Source: Macrococcoides bohemicum (GTDB taxonomy: Bacteria; Bacillota; Bacilli; Staphylococcales; Staphylococcaceae). Taken from it: DNA of 64,000 bases. The stretch lies in assembly GCF_042658685.1 (NCBI RefSeq), contig NZ_JBHSQY010000001.1; one strand, 5' to 3'. Shown here piece by piece: positions 8,284 to 17,700 of this stretch. The stretch's first letter is position 1. Each line of letters opens with the position of its first letter. A model generated the notes under the pieces. That model saw nothing but the letters and a program-made list of their open reading frames with translations, did not search any database and was not told the DNA's origin. The position numbers were made by a program, and so were the translations under genes.

Positions 8284-8311
8284 ATAAAAAAGGATTGACG
8301 AATCAATCCTT
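8284..8311 (-). terminator. Terminator after small membrane protein gene
   Basis: On the minus strand, stem AAGGATTGA / TCAATCCTT is followed by T6; it overlaps the stop codon of the gene at 8310-8609 and separates it from crcB. Confidence 0.85.
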
Positions 8312-8609
8312 AAATAATCCCAAATCTAAACAGAATACTAACAAGTTGTAAGACAATAACAACTAAGATGACCCATGGCCAAATTTTCGCGACCTTAAAT
8401 AAACCGCTTGAAATATTTTCAGGCTGTTTCAAAGCTTTATCAATTAAGACGATACTAATAATAAGTAAGATACAGCTTACTAGTCCGGTAAACAGTATGA
8501 TGGCATTGATTGAACCGAAAAGTATTGCCAGCACAGGATTATAACCGTTACAAAAGATACTTAATATCACAAAAAATATAGAGAAGTAAACATATTTGTT
8601 CGCTTTCAT
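8310..8609 (-). CDS. Small membrane protein of unknown function
   Basis: 99 residues with about three hydrophobic segments (near residues 6-24, 31-55 and 75-97) separated by a short basic/polar loop. The start at 8609 is chosen because GGAGG lies seven bases upstream; the frame continues to 8633 but without an SD. It is a single-gene unit with its own terminator, transcribed towards the crcB pair. No recognisable family or catalytic residues. Confidence 0.65.
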   Translation of the reverse strand: MKANKYVYFSIFFVILSIFCNGYNPVLAILFGSINAIILFTGLVSCILLIISIVLIDKALKQPENISSGLFKVAKIWPWVILVVIVLQLVSILFRFGII

Positions 8610-8798
8610 GATGTTCCTCCAATCATTAATCATTTTATTTTACCACATCAAATGACAACACAATATAAATTTATATAATGATATGAAAAGAATAGTAAAT
8701 ATATAAAAAATAGACAGGTATACTCAATCATTAGCAATATCAGTCATAATGTGATTATAATAAGTAGAAGTCTATACATTATATGTGGAGGAATAACA

Positions 8799-9509
8799 AT
8801 GAAAAATTTAAATGTGCAAGTATTTGCTGATGGTGCGGATATCGAACAAATGAAAACAGCTTACCAAAACCAAACAGTTGATGGATTTACGACAAACCCA
8901 TCACTTATGGCTAAAGCTGGTGTAGAAGATTATAAAGCTTTTGCTGAAGCGGCGGTTAAGGCAATACCAGATGCTTCTATCTCATTTGAAGTATTCGGCG
9001 ATGATATGGAAACGATGGAGAAAGAAGCGGCAATCATTCAGTCATTCGGTGAAAATGTATTTGTTAAGATTCCTGTCGTGAATACAAAAGGCGAATCTAT
9101 GATTCCATTGATCAAGAAATTATCTGAACAGGATATTAAATTAAATGTTACTGCGGTTTATACAATTGAACAGGTGACAGATATCGTGAAAGCAATTAAA
9201 CCAGGTGTTGAAACATACGTTTCAGTATTTGCTGGTCGTATTGCAGATACTGGTGTAGATCCTATGCCATTAATGCGTGCTGCTGTAAAAGTTTGTCACG
9301 AAAAAGAAGGCGTGAAACTTTTATGGGCATCATGCCGAGAGCTTTATAACGTGATTCAGGCAGATGAAATCGGTTGTGACATTATCACTTGCCCAGGTGA
9401 TGTTGTGAAGAAGATTCCAAACATCGGTCGTGACATCGATGAATTATCAGTAGATACAGTTAAAGGATTCGCTAAAGACATTCAATCAAGTGGATTAGGC
9501 ATTTTATAA
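8799..9509 (+). CDS. tal: Transaldolase / fructose-6-phosphate aldolase family
   Basis: 236 residues, the length of the short transaldolase (TalC/FSA-like) subfamily. Transfers dihydroxyacetone units between sugar phosphates in the non-oxidative pentose phosphate pathway. Motifs: DGFTTNPSLMAKAG near the N-terminus, the Schiff-base Lys in VFVKIPVV (about residue 91), NVTAVYT, and SVFAGRIADTG. The start at 8799 has TGGAGGAA six bases upstream; the upstream extension to 8751 lacks these features. Monocistronic, followed by two hairpins. Confidence 0.93.
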   Translation: MKNLNVQVFADGADIEQMKTAYQNQTVDGFTTNPSLMAKAGVEDYKAFAEAAVKAIPDASISFEVFGDDMETMEKEAAIIQSFGENVFVKIPVVNTKGESMIPLIKKLSEQDIKLNVTAVYTIEQVTDIVKAIKPGVETYVSVFAGRIADTGVDPMPLMRAAVKVCHEKEGVKLLWASCRELYNVIQADEIGCDIITCPGDVVKKIPNIGRDIDELSVDTVKGFAKDIQSSGLGIL

Positions 9510-9519
9510 GACACCTTAG

Positions 9520-9600
9520 ACCATTACACAATTTGTGTAATGGTTTAATCAATAATATATGATTTAGACAAAGTATGTACAATCATGCTTTGTCTTTTTT
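9520..9600 (+). terminator. Tandem terminators after tal
   Basis: Two hairpins: ACCATTACACA / TGTGTAATGGT (9520-9544) and AGACAAAGTATG / CATGCTTTGTCT (9566-9595), the second followed by T6. The rest of the 230-bp gap to the next gene shows nothing else recognisable. Confidence 0.75.
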
Positions 9601-9738
9601 GTTAAATATTTCATGAATCACATCTAATCAAGTGATTAAAGAATCACTGTCTGTTATCAGCATATAAAATTTGCACATTTTCAAGCGATTATAAAAATGA
9701 TACACTAGATATGACTAAAAATTAAGGCGGGGTATAAA

Positions 9739-10101
9739 TTGGCATTCAGATATATGAAGCTATCAGATGAACATTATCGACATGTGTTATTAAGATTTGG
9801 CGACTTCTTTGAAGATTTCAGATGTTTTGTTGAGACAAGTAAAGAGCTTACTGAAGAATTAGGAATTACGCTGGATAGAGATGATTCATATACGAGATAT
9901 TTAGTAAGATTGTTTGTTATTGCTGAAGAAACGACTGGTAAGAAGATTGATGACCCAAGATGTGACGAGACAATAGAAATGATTACTGAAGTGGTAAATG
10001 ATAAGAACTTCAATCGCTATAACAGTGCTGAAAGCGGTGTACCAGGTAGAATGTACGAAGCATATCAAACATTCGTTGGTGAAGGACTTACAATAGATTA
10101 A
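9739..10101 (+). CDS. Conserved hypothetical protein
   Basis: 120 residues, soluble, acidic, mostly helical in composition, no signal peptide or membrane segment. It has no motif I recognise. A TTG start (9739) follows an AGGCGGGG SD-like stretch. Own terminator at 10105-10129 and an upstream gap of over 200 bp suggest a separate transcript. I assign no function. Confidence 0.65.
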   Translation: MAFRYMKLSDEHYRHVLLRFGDFFEDFRCFVETSKELTEELGITLDRDDSYTRYLVRLFVIAEETTGKKIDDPRCDETIEMITEVVNDKNFNRYNSAESGVPGRMYEAYQTFVGEGLTID

Positions 10102-10104
10102 CTC

Positions 10105-10129
10105 AAACGAGATGAACATCTCGTTTTTA
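10105..10129 (+). terminator. Terminator
   Basis: Stem AAACGAGATG / CATCTCGTTT with a T5 tail directly after the hypothetical gene. Confidence 0.85.
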
Positions 10130-10222
10130 TTTTGACTATAATATCAGAATATTCTGATGAATTCTTGAAGATAATCCCATATTTCTGTAAACTAAGGTTG
10201 TACTATAATAAAGGAGGAAATT

Positions 10223-11569
10223 ATGGATTATATTTTAAAGTTTTCAGAATGGCTATGGGGTTATCCGTTAATCACACTATTATTTTGTACTAGTTTATTT
10301 TTAACCATCTATCTTGGGTTTATTCAGTTCAGACACTTTCCTTATATTATTAAACAGACGTTCGGTAGTATCAATAAAGCGCCAAAAGGTGAAGGAACGA
10401 TAACACCGAGACAAGCTTTAACCTCTGCATTATCTTCTACAGTAGGTGCTGCAAATATTGTGGGCGTTCCAACTGCAATCATCATGGGTGGGCCAGGAGC
10501 AGTATTCTGGATGTTATTGATTGCATTTTTGGCAATGGCATTGAAGTATAGTGAAAACGTACTTGGAATACATTACCGTGAAAAAAATAAAGCGGGCGAG
10601 TTTGTAGGTGGACCAACGTATTATATGAAGAAAGGCTTTAAAAATAAAAAGCTTGGTATGATATTTGCTGTTATCTTTGCATTTATGCTGATGATAGAAC
10701 TGATACCAAGTGTTATGGTACAAGGCAATTCAGTTGCAGATTCTATGCATGACACGTTTCAGATCAATCCATGGATAACAGGCGTTATCATGTCGCTCGT
10801 TACAGGAATCGTTGTTTTTGGTGGAATCCAACGCATCGCGACAGTGACAGAGAAGCTCGTGCCTTTAATGGTAGGTTTATACCTTTTATTTGGATTTATT
10901 ATTATTGGTATGAATATAACACATGTACCCAGTGTGATAATGTTAGTGCTGGAGAAAGCATTTAAGCCAGAAGCTGCTGCCGGTGGTGGATTTGGTGCAG
11001 CACTTGCGACAACAGTAAGATGGGGATTTGCGCGAGGAGTGTATTCAAATGAAGCGGGACTCGGTACCTCTCCTATTGCACATGCCGCAGCAAAGACTGA
11101 TCATCCAGTAAGACAGGCATTTTGGAGTATATCTGAAATTGTTGTTGATACAGTGATTATCTGTTCGACAACAGCCTTTGTAGTACTCGTGTCAGACGTA
11201 CATCTGCATAAAGATGCGAAAGCAAATCCAGGAGCGTTAACAGCACGTGCTTATGAAGATGCGTTTGGCTTATTTGGAAGTGCACTTATTTCAATATCGC
11301 TGATCTTCTTTGTATTATCAACTATAATCGTCGTCGTATACTATGGATCGCGTATGGCAGAATTCCTGTTCGGTGAAACGATGGGAACGATTATGAAAGT
11401 AGTATATATCATATCCATTACGATAGGCTCAGTAGGATATGGTACACAATTATGGATACTATTAGACTTAGCGTTAGCGTTTATTTTAATCCCTAACGTG
11501 ATCGCAGTATTACTCCTTAGTCCACAAGTTAAACGACTGACAAATGAGTTCTTTTCAGAATACAAATAG
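10223..11569 (+). CDS. alsT: Sodium:alanine/glutamine symporter, AGCS family
   Basis: 448 residues with about ten hydrophobic segments, the usual size. Family signatures: RQALTSALSSTVGAANIVG in the first third, the GGPTYYMKKG loop, and the central RGVYSNEAGLGTSPIAHAAA. AGCS members couple Na+ (or H+) to uptake of alanine, glycine or glutamine across the cytoplasmic membrane; the exact substrate cannot be decided from sequence. The start has SD AAGGAGGAAA. Single gene, flanked by hairpins. Confidence 0.92.
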   Translation: MDYILKFSEWLWGYPLITLLFCTSLFLTIYLGFIQFRHFPYIIKQTFGSINKAPKGEGTITPRQALTSALSSTVGAANIVGVPTAIIMGGPGAVFWMLLIAFLAMALKYSENVLGIHYREKNKAGEFVGGPTYYMKKGFKNKKLGMIFAVIFAFMLMIELIPSVMVQGNSVADSMHDTFQINPWITGVIMSLVTGIVVFGGIQRIATVTEKLVPLMVGLYLLFGFIIIGMNITHVPSVIMLVLEKAFKPEAAAGGGFGAALATTVRWGFARGVYSNEAGLGTSPIAHAAAKTDHPVRQAFWSISEIVVDTVIICSTTAFVVLVSDVHLHKDAKANPGALTARAYEDAFGLFGSALISISLIFFVLSTIIVVVYYGSRMAEFLFGETMGTIMKVVYIISITIGSVGYGTQLWILLDLALAFILIPNVIAVLLLSPQVKRLTNEFFSEYK

Positions 11570-11730
11570 TTATAGAAACAGTACATGAAAATGTGCTGTT
11601 TTGTTATTTTCTTAAAATAGATCTGATTATTAAATAAGATGTATCATTAAAATAAAAATAAATGAAAAAATAGATAAAATAAAAAGAAAACGGGTAAAAC
11701 AATGTATTATACATAGAAAAAGGTGAGACG

Positions 11731-12483
11731 ATGGGCAGTGCATTCTTTTGGGGGGCAGTATCAGGATTTGCAGTATTGTTAGGCGCAATTGTAAGTATGG
11801 TCATAAAGATACCTAGAAAAGTATTAGGATTTATAATGGCATTTGGTGTAGGGATATTAATCGGAGCAGCAACATTCGAACTGCTGCAGGATGCGATGGA
11901 GAAAAGTCATATCATCAATACAGTGATCGGCTTTATCGCAGGAGCATTAACGTTTACGATTTTAGAAGCGGTAATTGCGCATCACGGTGGTAAACACAGA
12001 AAGCGTTCGAATCAGCATGAATTAGTGAAGGAAGAATCATCTAATCAAAATGATTCGGGGCTTGGTATATTTATAGGGACAGTTATGGATGCGATACCAG
12101 AATCGATGATGCTTGGGATGAGTTTAATCGGTGGGAAAGGTGTTAGTCTATTACTTCTTATTGCAATATTTATCAGTAATATACCTGAAGGATTATCGAG
12201 TACGACAGGGATGTTAAAAAGCGGACAATCAAAAGGGAAGATTATATTCCTGTTTGCAGTCGTAACAATCGTTGCAGGACTAAGTGCGTTATTCGGATAT
12301 GTCTTCTTAGACAATGCAAGTCTAGGTGTAATTTCAATTATCTCAAGCTTTGCAGCGGGAGGTATTATTACGATGATCGGATCAACAATGATGCCGGAAG
12401 CATATGAAGAAGGCGGCGGACTTGTTGGACTAATGACAGCATTTGGTGTGATAACGTCGATATTGCTGGATCAGTTGGGGTAG
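11731..12483 (+). CDS. ZIP family divalent metal transporter
   Basis: 250 residues and about eight membrane helices. The metal-site helices are recognisable: DAIPESMMLGM (helix 4, P-E motif) and SNIPEGLSS (helix 5, NxPEG motif). The His-containing loop HHGGKHRKR is between helices 3 and 4. ZIP proteins import zinc, iron or manganese into the cytoplasm. The common H in HxxPE of helix 4 is D here, a variation seen in some bacterial members. SD AGGTGAG precedes the ATG; no metal-regulator box was identified. Confidence 0.87.
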   Translation: MGSAFFWGAVSGFAVLLGAIVSMVIKIPRKVLGFIMAFGVGILIGAATFELLQDAMEKSHIINTVIGFIAGALTFTILEAVIAHHGGKHRKRSNQHELVKEESSNQNDSGLGIFIGTVMDAIPESMMLGMSLIGGKGVSLLLLIAIFISNIPEGLSSTTGMLKSGQSKGKIIFLFAVVTIVAGLSALFGYVFLDNASLGVISIISSFAAGGIITMIGSTMMPEAYEEGGGLVGLMTAFGVITSILLDQLG

Positions 12484-12529
12484 TAATATGATTGTATACT
12501 ATCAAACTTAAAAAGACACTATAGATTAT

Positions 12530-12575
12530 AAAAAGTAACAAGCGTTTGGATAAAATCAAATGCTTGTTACTTTTT
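12530..12575 (+). terminator. Terminator after ZIP gene
   Basis: A 19-bp near-perfect stem from AAAAAGTAACAAGCGTTTG (12530-12548) to its complement at 12557-12575, ending in T5; the A/T ends make it bidirectional. Confidence 0.88.
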
Positions 12576-12649
12576 ATGATATAAAATGTATTTTTTATAT
12601 TTAAATGGTATTATAAGGATAAAATAAATGTGAAATGGTGGTGCTACAT

Positions 12650-12853
12650 ATGGAAACATTTTGGCTGATTATTTTTTATATTTTCTTATTCCTGATTGCG
12701 ATTAAAATTGGCTTATCAATTAGAAGGATGATGGATAATCATATTAAGAAAACTGATAATAGGTTTGAATTAGAAGCGCTTAAAAAGAAAGAACTTGAGA
12801 AGAGGATAGAAGTATTGGAGCAACAGTTAGCTGAGAAAAAGAGCAATCATTAG
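12650..12853 (+). CDS. Small membrane protein with C-terminal coiled coil
   Basis: 67 residues: one membrane helix (about 2-24) followed by a highly charged segment with heptad spacing (LEALKKKELEKRIEVLEQQL region), so probably a membrane-tethered coiled coil. ATG 12650 is chosen because GGTGG lies eight bases upstream; the frame extends to 12635. Own terminator at 12901-12950. Resembles small phage-shock or DivIC-like anchors only in architecture; no family assigned. Confidence 0.65.
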   Translation: METFWLIIFYIFLFLIAIKIGLSIRRMMDNHIKKTDNRFELEALKKKELEKRIEVLEQQLAEKKSNH

Positions 12854-12900
12854 ACTAAATAAGTTAGCGTACATTCATATAAAGTAATCACATGATAAAG

Positions 12901-12950
12901 AACATCCCTAAAGTTGTAGTTAAAGGTTCAACTTTAGGGATGTTTTTTTT
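12901..12950 (+). terminator. Terminator
   Basis: Stem AACATCCCTAAAGTTG / CAACTTTAGGGATGTT followed by T8. Ends the small coiled-coil gene; the opposite gene stops at 12949. Confidence 0.92.
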
Positions 12951-13734
12951 AAAACAGTAATTCACTTTCCTTAATATCCGTAATAAACATGTAACCAGGC
13001 GCATGAGTAATCATCAGTTCAGGTTTAACATTTAAACACACAGATTGAGGTGTAACACCACACCCCCAGAACACAGGAATCTCATCATCACGAATTTCAA
13101 CAGCTTCACCAAAGTCGGGTTTACTAATATCCTTAATACCAATAGCTAGAGGATCGCCGATATGAAGCGGCGCACCGTGAGCACCTTCGCAGTGCGTTGT
13201 AATCTCAGTCACACGAATCGCCTGAGCCATCGACATTGGACGTATACTAACAGTAGTTGGACCGTGGAAGACACCACTTTGCTCAGTAGGAATATTCGTA
13301 ATATACATCGGCACATTATGACCTTCTTCAAGATGACGAACAGGAATATCAGCATCCAGTAATGCATGCTCAAATGTAAAGCTACAACCAATAACAAAAG
13401 CCACCATATTCTTACCATATAAATCTTTAATATCATGACGTGTTTCTACATGGACACCGTCACGATAAACATAATATTCACCAACATCCGTACGAATATC
13501 GGCATCAGGACCGTACTTCGGAAAAGTAAATTTCCCAACCTCAGTGATATCCAGTAAAGGACAAGACTTTGAATTACGGTAACAGAACTTCATGAAATCA
13601 TAGGCATAGCGCTCAGATAAGATCACAACATACGCCTGGATGTACCCCTTAGCCATACCAGACGTATGTTGAATGAGTTTGTTATTGCGAATTAAGTGGC
13701 GAATTTCAGATGGAAGAGCAGATTGTAAATTTAT
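12949..13734 (-). CDS. Putative hydro-lyase, YcsI/UPF0317 (D-glutamate cyclase-like) family
   Basis: 261 residues from the proposed start, the usual family length. Family marks include HTSGMAKGYIQA near the N-terminus, FVIGCSFTFE, and FWGCGVTPQ near the C-terminus. Members act on small organic acids; a mammalian relative is D-glutamate cyclase. The only in-frame ATG (13794) gives a hydrophobic extension without an SD that overlaps a likely promoter. A strong GGGAG (13742-13746) instead sits seven bases before an in-frame ATA (13734), so initiation at this rare codon is proposed. Convergent to the preceding gene. Confidence 0.82.
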   Translation of the reverse strand: MNLQSALPSEIRHLIRNNKLIQHTSGMAKGYIQAYVVILSERYAYDFMKFCYRNSKSCPLLDITEVGKFTFPKYGPDADIRTDVGEYYVYRDGVHVETRHDIKDLYGKNMVAFVIGCSFTFEHALLDADIPVRHLEEGHNVPMYITNIPTEQSGVFHGPTTVSIRPMSMAQAIRVTEITTHCEGAHGAPLHIGDPLAIGIKDISKPDFGEAVEIRDDEIPVFWGCGVTPQSVCLNVKPELMITHAPGYMFITDIKESELLF

Positions 13735-13945
13735 AGTAGCACTCCCTTTGAGATGGTTTATAATAAGTGTATAGAAAATATATAGAATTTTCAAAATTAT
13801 TTTAAAATTTTTATGAAGATATTTTGTTTTGCTTGATATTAGCGGTTTTATCCTATAACAGCAATAAATAGGAACAGTAACAAATTAACAAAGAAAGTAT
13901 TTACGAAGCTAGTTCAAACAATAGCAATAGGTTAAAAAAGGATGT

Positions 13946-14013
13946 TAAGCTAAATTGGCTGCATTATTGAATAAATTGATAGAAGAACTAAAAAGATTCC
14001 AGTGGCCATTATA
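13946..14013 (+). other. Short reading frame just upstream of the acidic gene pair
   Basis: A TTG-initiated 19-codon frame (13955-14013, MAALLNKLIEELKRFQWPL) ends a few bases before the SD of the gene at 14029. It could be a leader peptide or the last codons of a deleted upstream toxin-like gene. The remaining sequence from 13800 to 13945 shows no intact gene. Confidence 0.25.
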
Positions 14014-14028
14014 AAGGAGGAGGTAAAT

Positions 14029-14403
14029 ATGACTCATTTTCATTTTATTGCGTCGAATATTGAAATTGAAAGTGAATATTTAGAGAAAAGTAAGGTAGAT
14101 TGGGATGAAAAATTTGAAGGATCTAAGTATAAGATACAATATATGTTGGAATATAATCCTAGTGCAGAAGAGTTAGAAAAAGTTTATGAAGAATTATTAA
14201 ATCATTTAGTAAATAATAAAAACCATGATTATATTATATTGGAGATTGCTTTTGCATTGGATGCAGAAGGAATACCATTACAAGTTATAAAACGGCACAA
14301 ACTTGATATCGGGGAATTTCAAGTGAAGCATCTAATTGATTTAAGTATGGATGAAATGATAGTAATTGAAAGAAATAAGTGGATAGAGAGGCAATTTGAA
14401 TGA
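14029..14403 (+). CDS. Hypothetical protein, possible immunity-type (first of overlapping pair)
   Basis: 124 residues, soluble, mixed alpha/beta composition with a strongly acidic centre; no recognised domain. A near-perfect SD AAAGGAGGAGG lies just upstream of ATG 14029, and an in-frame start at 14002 is less likely. The next gene starts inside its stop codon (ATGA overlap), implying tight translational coupling. Small paired genes of this build are often immunity proteins of polymorphic toxins, but no toxin gene is present, so this is inference only. Confidence 0.65.
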   Translation: MTHFHFIASNIEIESEYLEKSKVDWDEKFEGSKYKIQYMLEYNPSAEELEKVYEELLNHLVNNKNHDYIILEIAFALDAEGIPLQVIKRHKLDIGEFQVKHLIDLSMDEMIVIERNKWIERQFE

Positions 14404-14720
14404 AAATTTTAAGAGATTTGTGGGATCAATTTACGAATGATACAGCAAGTGCTGGAAGTTATCATGTTGGATATTATGAAGATGATTATGATATTGAAGC
14501 TATGGCAGTATCAAGATATGATGAATTAGAATTTGAGGATGATTACTGGGGTATTTATATCTTTGAAGATGAAGGTATAGATGAAAAGATTCTTAGAGAA
14601 TATCAATATTTTGATGATTATGGGTATGAAATTATCAAAGTTGAAGCGGAAGAATTGGAGTTTGAGGAAGCAGTTAATTTATTTTATCAGTGGTTAGATG
14701 AAAATAACGTCATTCAATGA
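14400..14720 (+). CDS. Small, very acidic hypothetical protein (second of pair)
   Basis: 106 residues with an extreme excess of D/E and many Tyr (repeats such as YYEDDYDIEA, EFEDDYWGIYIFEDEG). No signal peptide or membrane helix. It overlaps the preceding gene by four bases and ends in a hairpin terminator before the helicase gene. Such composition fits immunity or DNA-mimic proteins that bind a basic partner; the partner is not identified. Next to a nuclease/helicase gene, a DNA-mimic or inhibitor role is conceivable but unproven. Confidence 0.65.
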   Translation: MKILRDLWDQFTNDTASAGSYHVGYYEDDYDIEAMAVSRYDELEFEDDYWGIYIFEDEGIDEKILREYQYFDDYGYEIIKVEAEELEFEEAVNLFYQWLDENNVIQ

Positions 14721-14743
14721 TTTTATTGAATAACGTTATTTTT
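14703..14743 (+). terminator. Terminator after the acidic pair
   Basis: Stem AATAACGT.ATTCAAT with ATTGAATAACGTTATT, followed by T6. It overlaps the last codons of the preceding gene and separates it from the helicase gene. Confidence 0.8.
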
Positions 14744-14794
14744 TAATATATTCTAATTGTATTAGATTCATATTACATATTAAGGGTGAATACG

Positions 14795-17700
14795 ATGTCT
14801 TACTCTAATAAAAATAAGAATACTTACATATATGAAAGTCTAGAAAACTATCATGTTCTTTCTGAGGAAGTATTATTACATAAAAATAATTTGTCGAAAG
14901 AAGATTCTATTAAGTATTTTCTAAATAAAAACGAGTTAGAAATGTACGAGGAATTAAATAAGGAATTAGAAAATGAATACGGTAATATTTCTGAATATAT
15001 TACTAATCGATCAAATAGTAAATACGAAAAATTTCCATTCCAAGTTTCATTAATAGGTAATAAGAGATTAGAGAAATATAAATACGAAATTCAAAAAGAT
15101 TTTTCATTATTAGAAACAAAGTTAATTACAAATGACCATACTACTTACAACTATATGATCGATCAATTAAAGAACGAGTTATTAACTTGCGACAGTTTTG
15201 ATATTATCGTGAGTTTTATTAGGGGTTCTGGTTTAAACATGTTAGTAAACACGTTAAATATATTAAGAGATTTAGGTGTAAAAGGTCGAATCATAACTTC
15301 AACGTATATGAATGTCACTCAACCAGAAGCATTAAGAAAATTGATGGAATATGAAAATATTGATGTGAAAGTCTATCAGAGTTCAAAATTAGATGATAGC
15401 TTCCATACTAAAGCTTATCTTTTCCATAGAATGAATAGTATGAGCTCCGTTATAATAGGATCTTCAAATATTACTAAAGCTGCACTAAAAACAGGGGAAG
15501 AATGGAATATTAGAACTTATGAAAAAGCGAGTGACTCTGTATATGTAAAAACTCAAGCGAGATATGACATGTTATGGGGGTCAGAAAAAGTTGTTGAATT
15601 GAATGAGTCACTTATTTCTAAGTATGAGAACTTTATTGAGATTAATAAAGTATTACGACCAATAAGTCAGTCATTCAATATAAATAAAACGGACGACGAT
15701 GTATTCAAACCGAATTCTATGCAAAAAGAAGCAATTAAGAATTTATTATTATCTATTGAAAAAGGTCATAAACGCGGCATAGCAATTGCAGCAACGGGAA
15801 CTGGAAAGACATTCTTATCTGCAATGGCTGCTGAAAAATTAGACCCAAGCAATGTACTATTTATTGCTCATAGAAATGAATTATTAGAAAGTGGAATTAA
15901 AACATTTAAAAAAATATTCAATAAGGAAAAAGAAAGTGAATTTGTAAAATATAAAGCAGATCAAAGAGTGATTAAAAAATTTACTTTTGCATCAATTCAA
16001 ACACTCGTTAAAGATATTGAATTAATGCAAAAAGATGATTTTGATATCATAATCATTGATGAATTTCATCATGCAACCGCTACTAACTATATGAAAGTAA
16101 TTAATTACTTCAAACCTCGTTTCCTATTAGGATTAACAGCTACACCGGAAAGAACAGATAGTGGTGATGTGTATGAATTAGCAGAATACAACGTTATAAG
16201 TGATGTTCGATTAAAACATGCAATAGAAAGTGAATTACTTGTACCATTTCAATATTACGGTATAAGTGATGAAACAGTTGATTTAGCTGATAGAGATGGT
16301 ATTGATGTTGATGAAATAACAAAAAGATTAAGCACAAATAAACGTGTAAAATTCATAATCAAAAAGATAAACCAATATACTTTAAGCGGTCCGATGAAAG
16401 CGATAGGATTTTGCCAAAATATCAAACATGCATATTATATGAATGAAGAATTTAAGAAACGAGGTTATCATTCGATAGTTCTTACAGGGAGTAATAGTGA
16501 TGAAGAGAGACAAGATGCCATTGAAGATCTACAAGATGACGACAAAGATTTAGAAATTATATTTACTGTAGATTTATTTAATGAAGGTGTCGACATTCCT
16601 CAAATAAATCTAATACTATTTTTAAGACCAACAGAGTCATCTATTATATTTACTCAACAACTCGGACGTGGATTACGAACACATGATGACAAAGAATATT
16701 TAACAGTTTTAGATTTTGTAACAAATGATAGAAAAAATTATTTAGTGCCTATAGCATTATCAGGAGATCAAAATTTTATTGGCAAAGAAAAACTTAAATC
16801 CTTAGTTGAAAACAATTTTAATAATCTTTCAGATAATGTCCATATTGAATTAGACTATAAAACAAAAGAAGAGATATTAAAAACGATCGATCATACTTCT
16901 TTCTATATAGCAGAAAATATAAAAAAAGAAGCAAAATTATTTTTAGAACAAATCAGATTAATTAATAAAGATAATGAAAGAAACTTAAAGATTATTGATT
17001 TTCATAATTATGAGAATGCTCCTGATTTGTTTATGATGTTTGGTGGAACATATAAAACACTGAGTGCACTAAACAGAGCTATAAAATGTGAAGATGAAAT
17101 TGATAAAGAAATTAATAGTAATAAACAATATAGTTGGATAATAAAAGAACTTACTAAATTATTACCGATTAGGAGAATAATAGATTATATTGTTATTATT
17201 GAAACACTTAAAAATAAAACTATAAATTTCGATCAAATAGTAAATTTCATTGAAGATGCTCTACAAATTAAAGCAAGTAATTATTTAATTGAAAAAGTAG
17301 AGTACGCTTTAATAAGAACAGAAGAATTAATTTTTGATAAAAATAAAATTTTTGAATATGATCAAAATGCTCAAATAATTACAACAAAAATTAGTATTAG
17401 TGATTCATTCAAAGAAGAATTAAATCATTATCTAACATTTGGTTTATTATCTTTTCAAAAGGAATTTTCTAATGACATTTTAAATCAAGAAATTTCATTA
17501 GAGTTATACAAAGAATATTCTAGACATGAAATAGCAGCATTAATAGGCTATGATAAAACAATTTCTTCTTGGCGAGATGGTGTGAAACAATACAAAGGAA
17601 ACCATTATATTTTTGTGAATTTGAAAAAAGATTCAGAAAAAGTTGAAGAGCATTTGTTATACGATGATTATTTTATTGATGAAACACATTTTCATTGGCA

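Noticed and set aside
9774..10119. Minus-strand reading frames over the 9739-10101 gene
   Set aside because: They lack an SD and have low-complexity S/F/I composition typical of antisense shadows.
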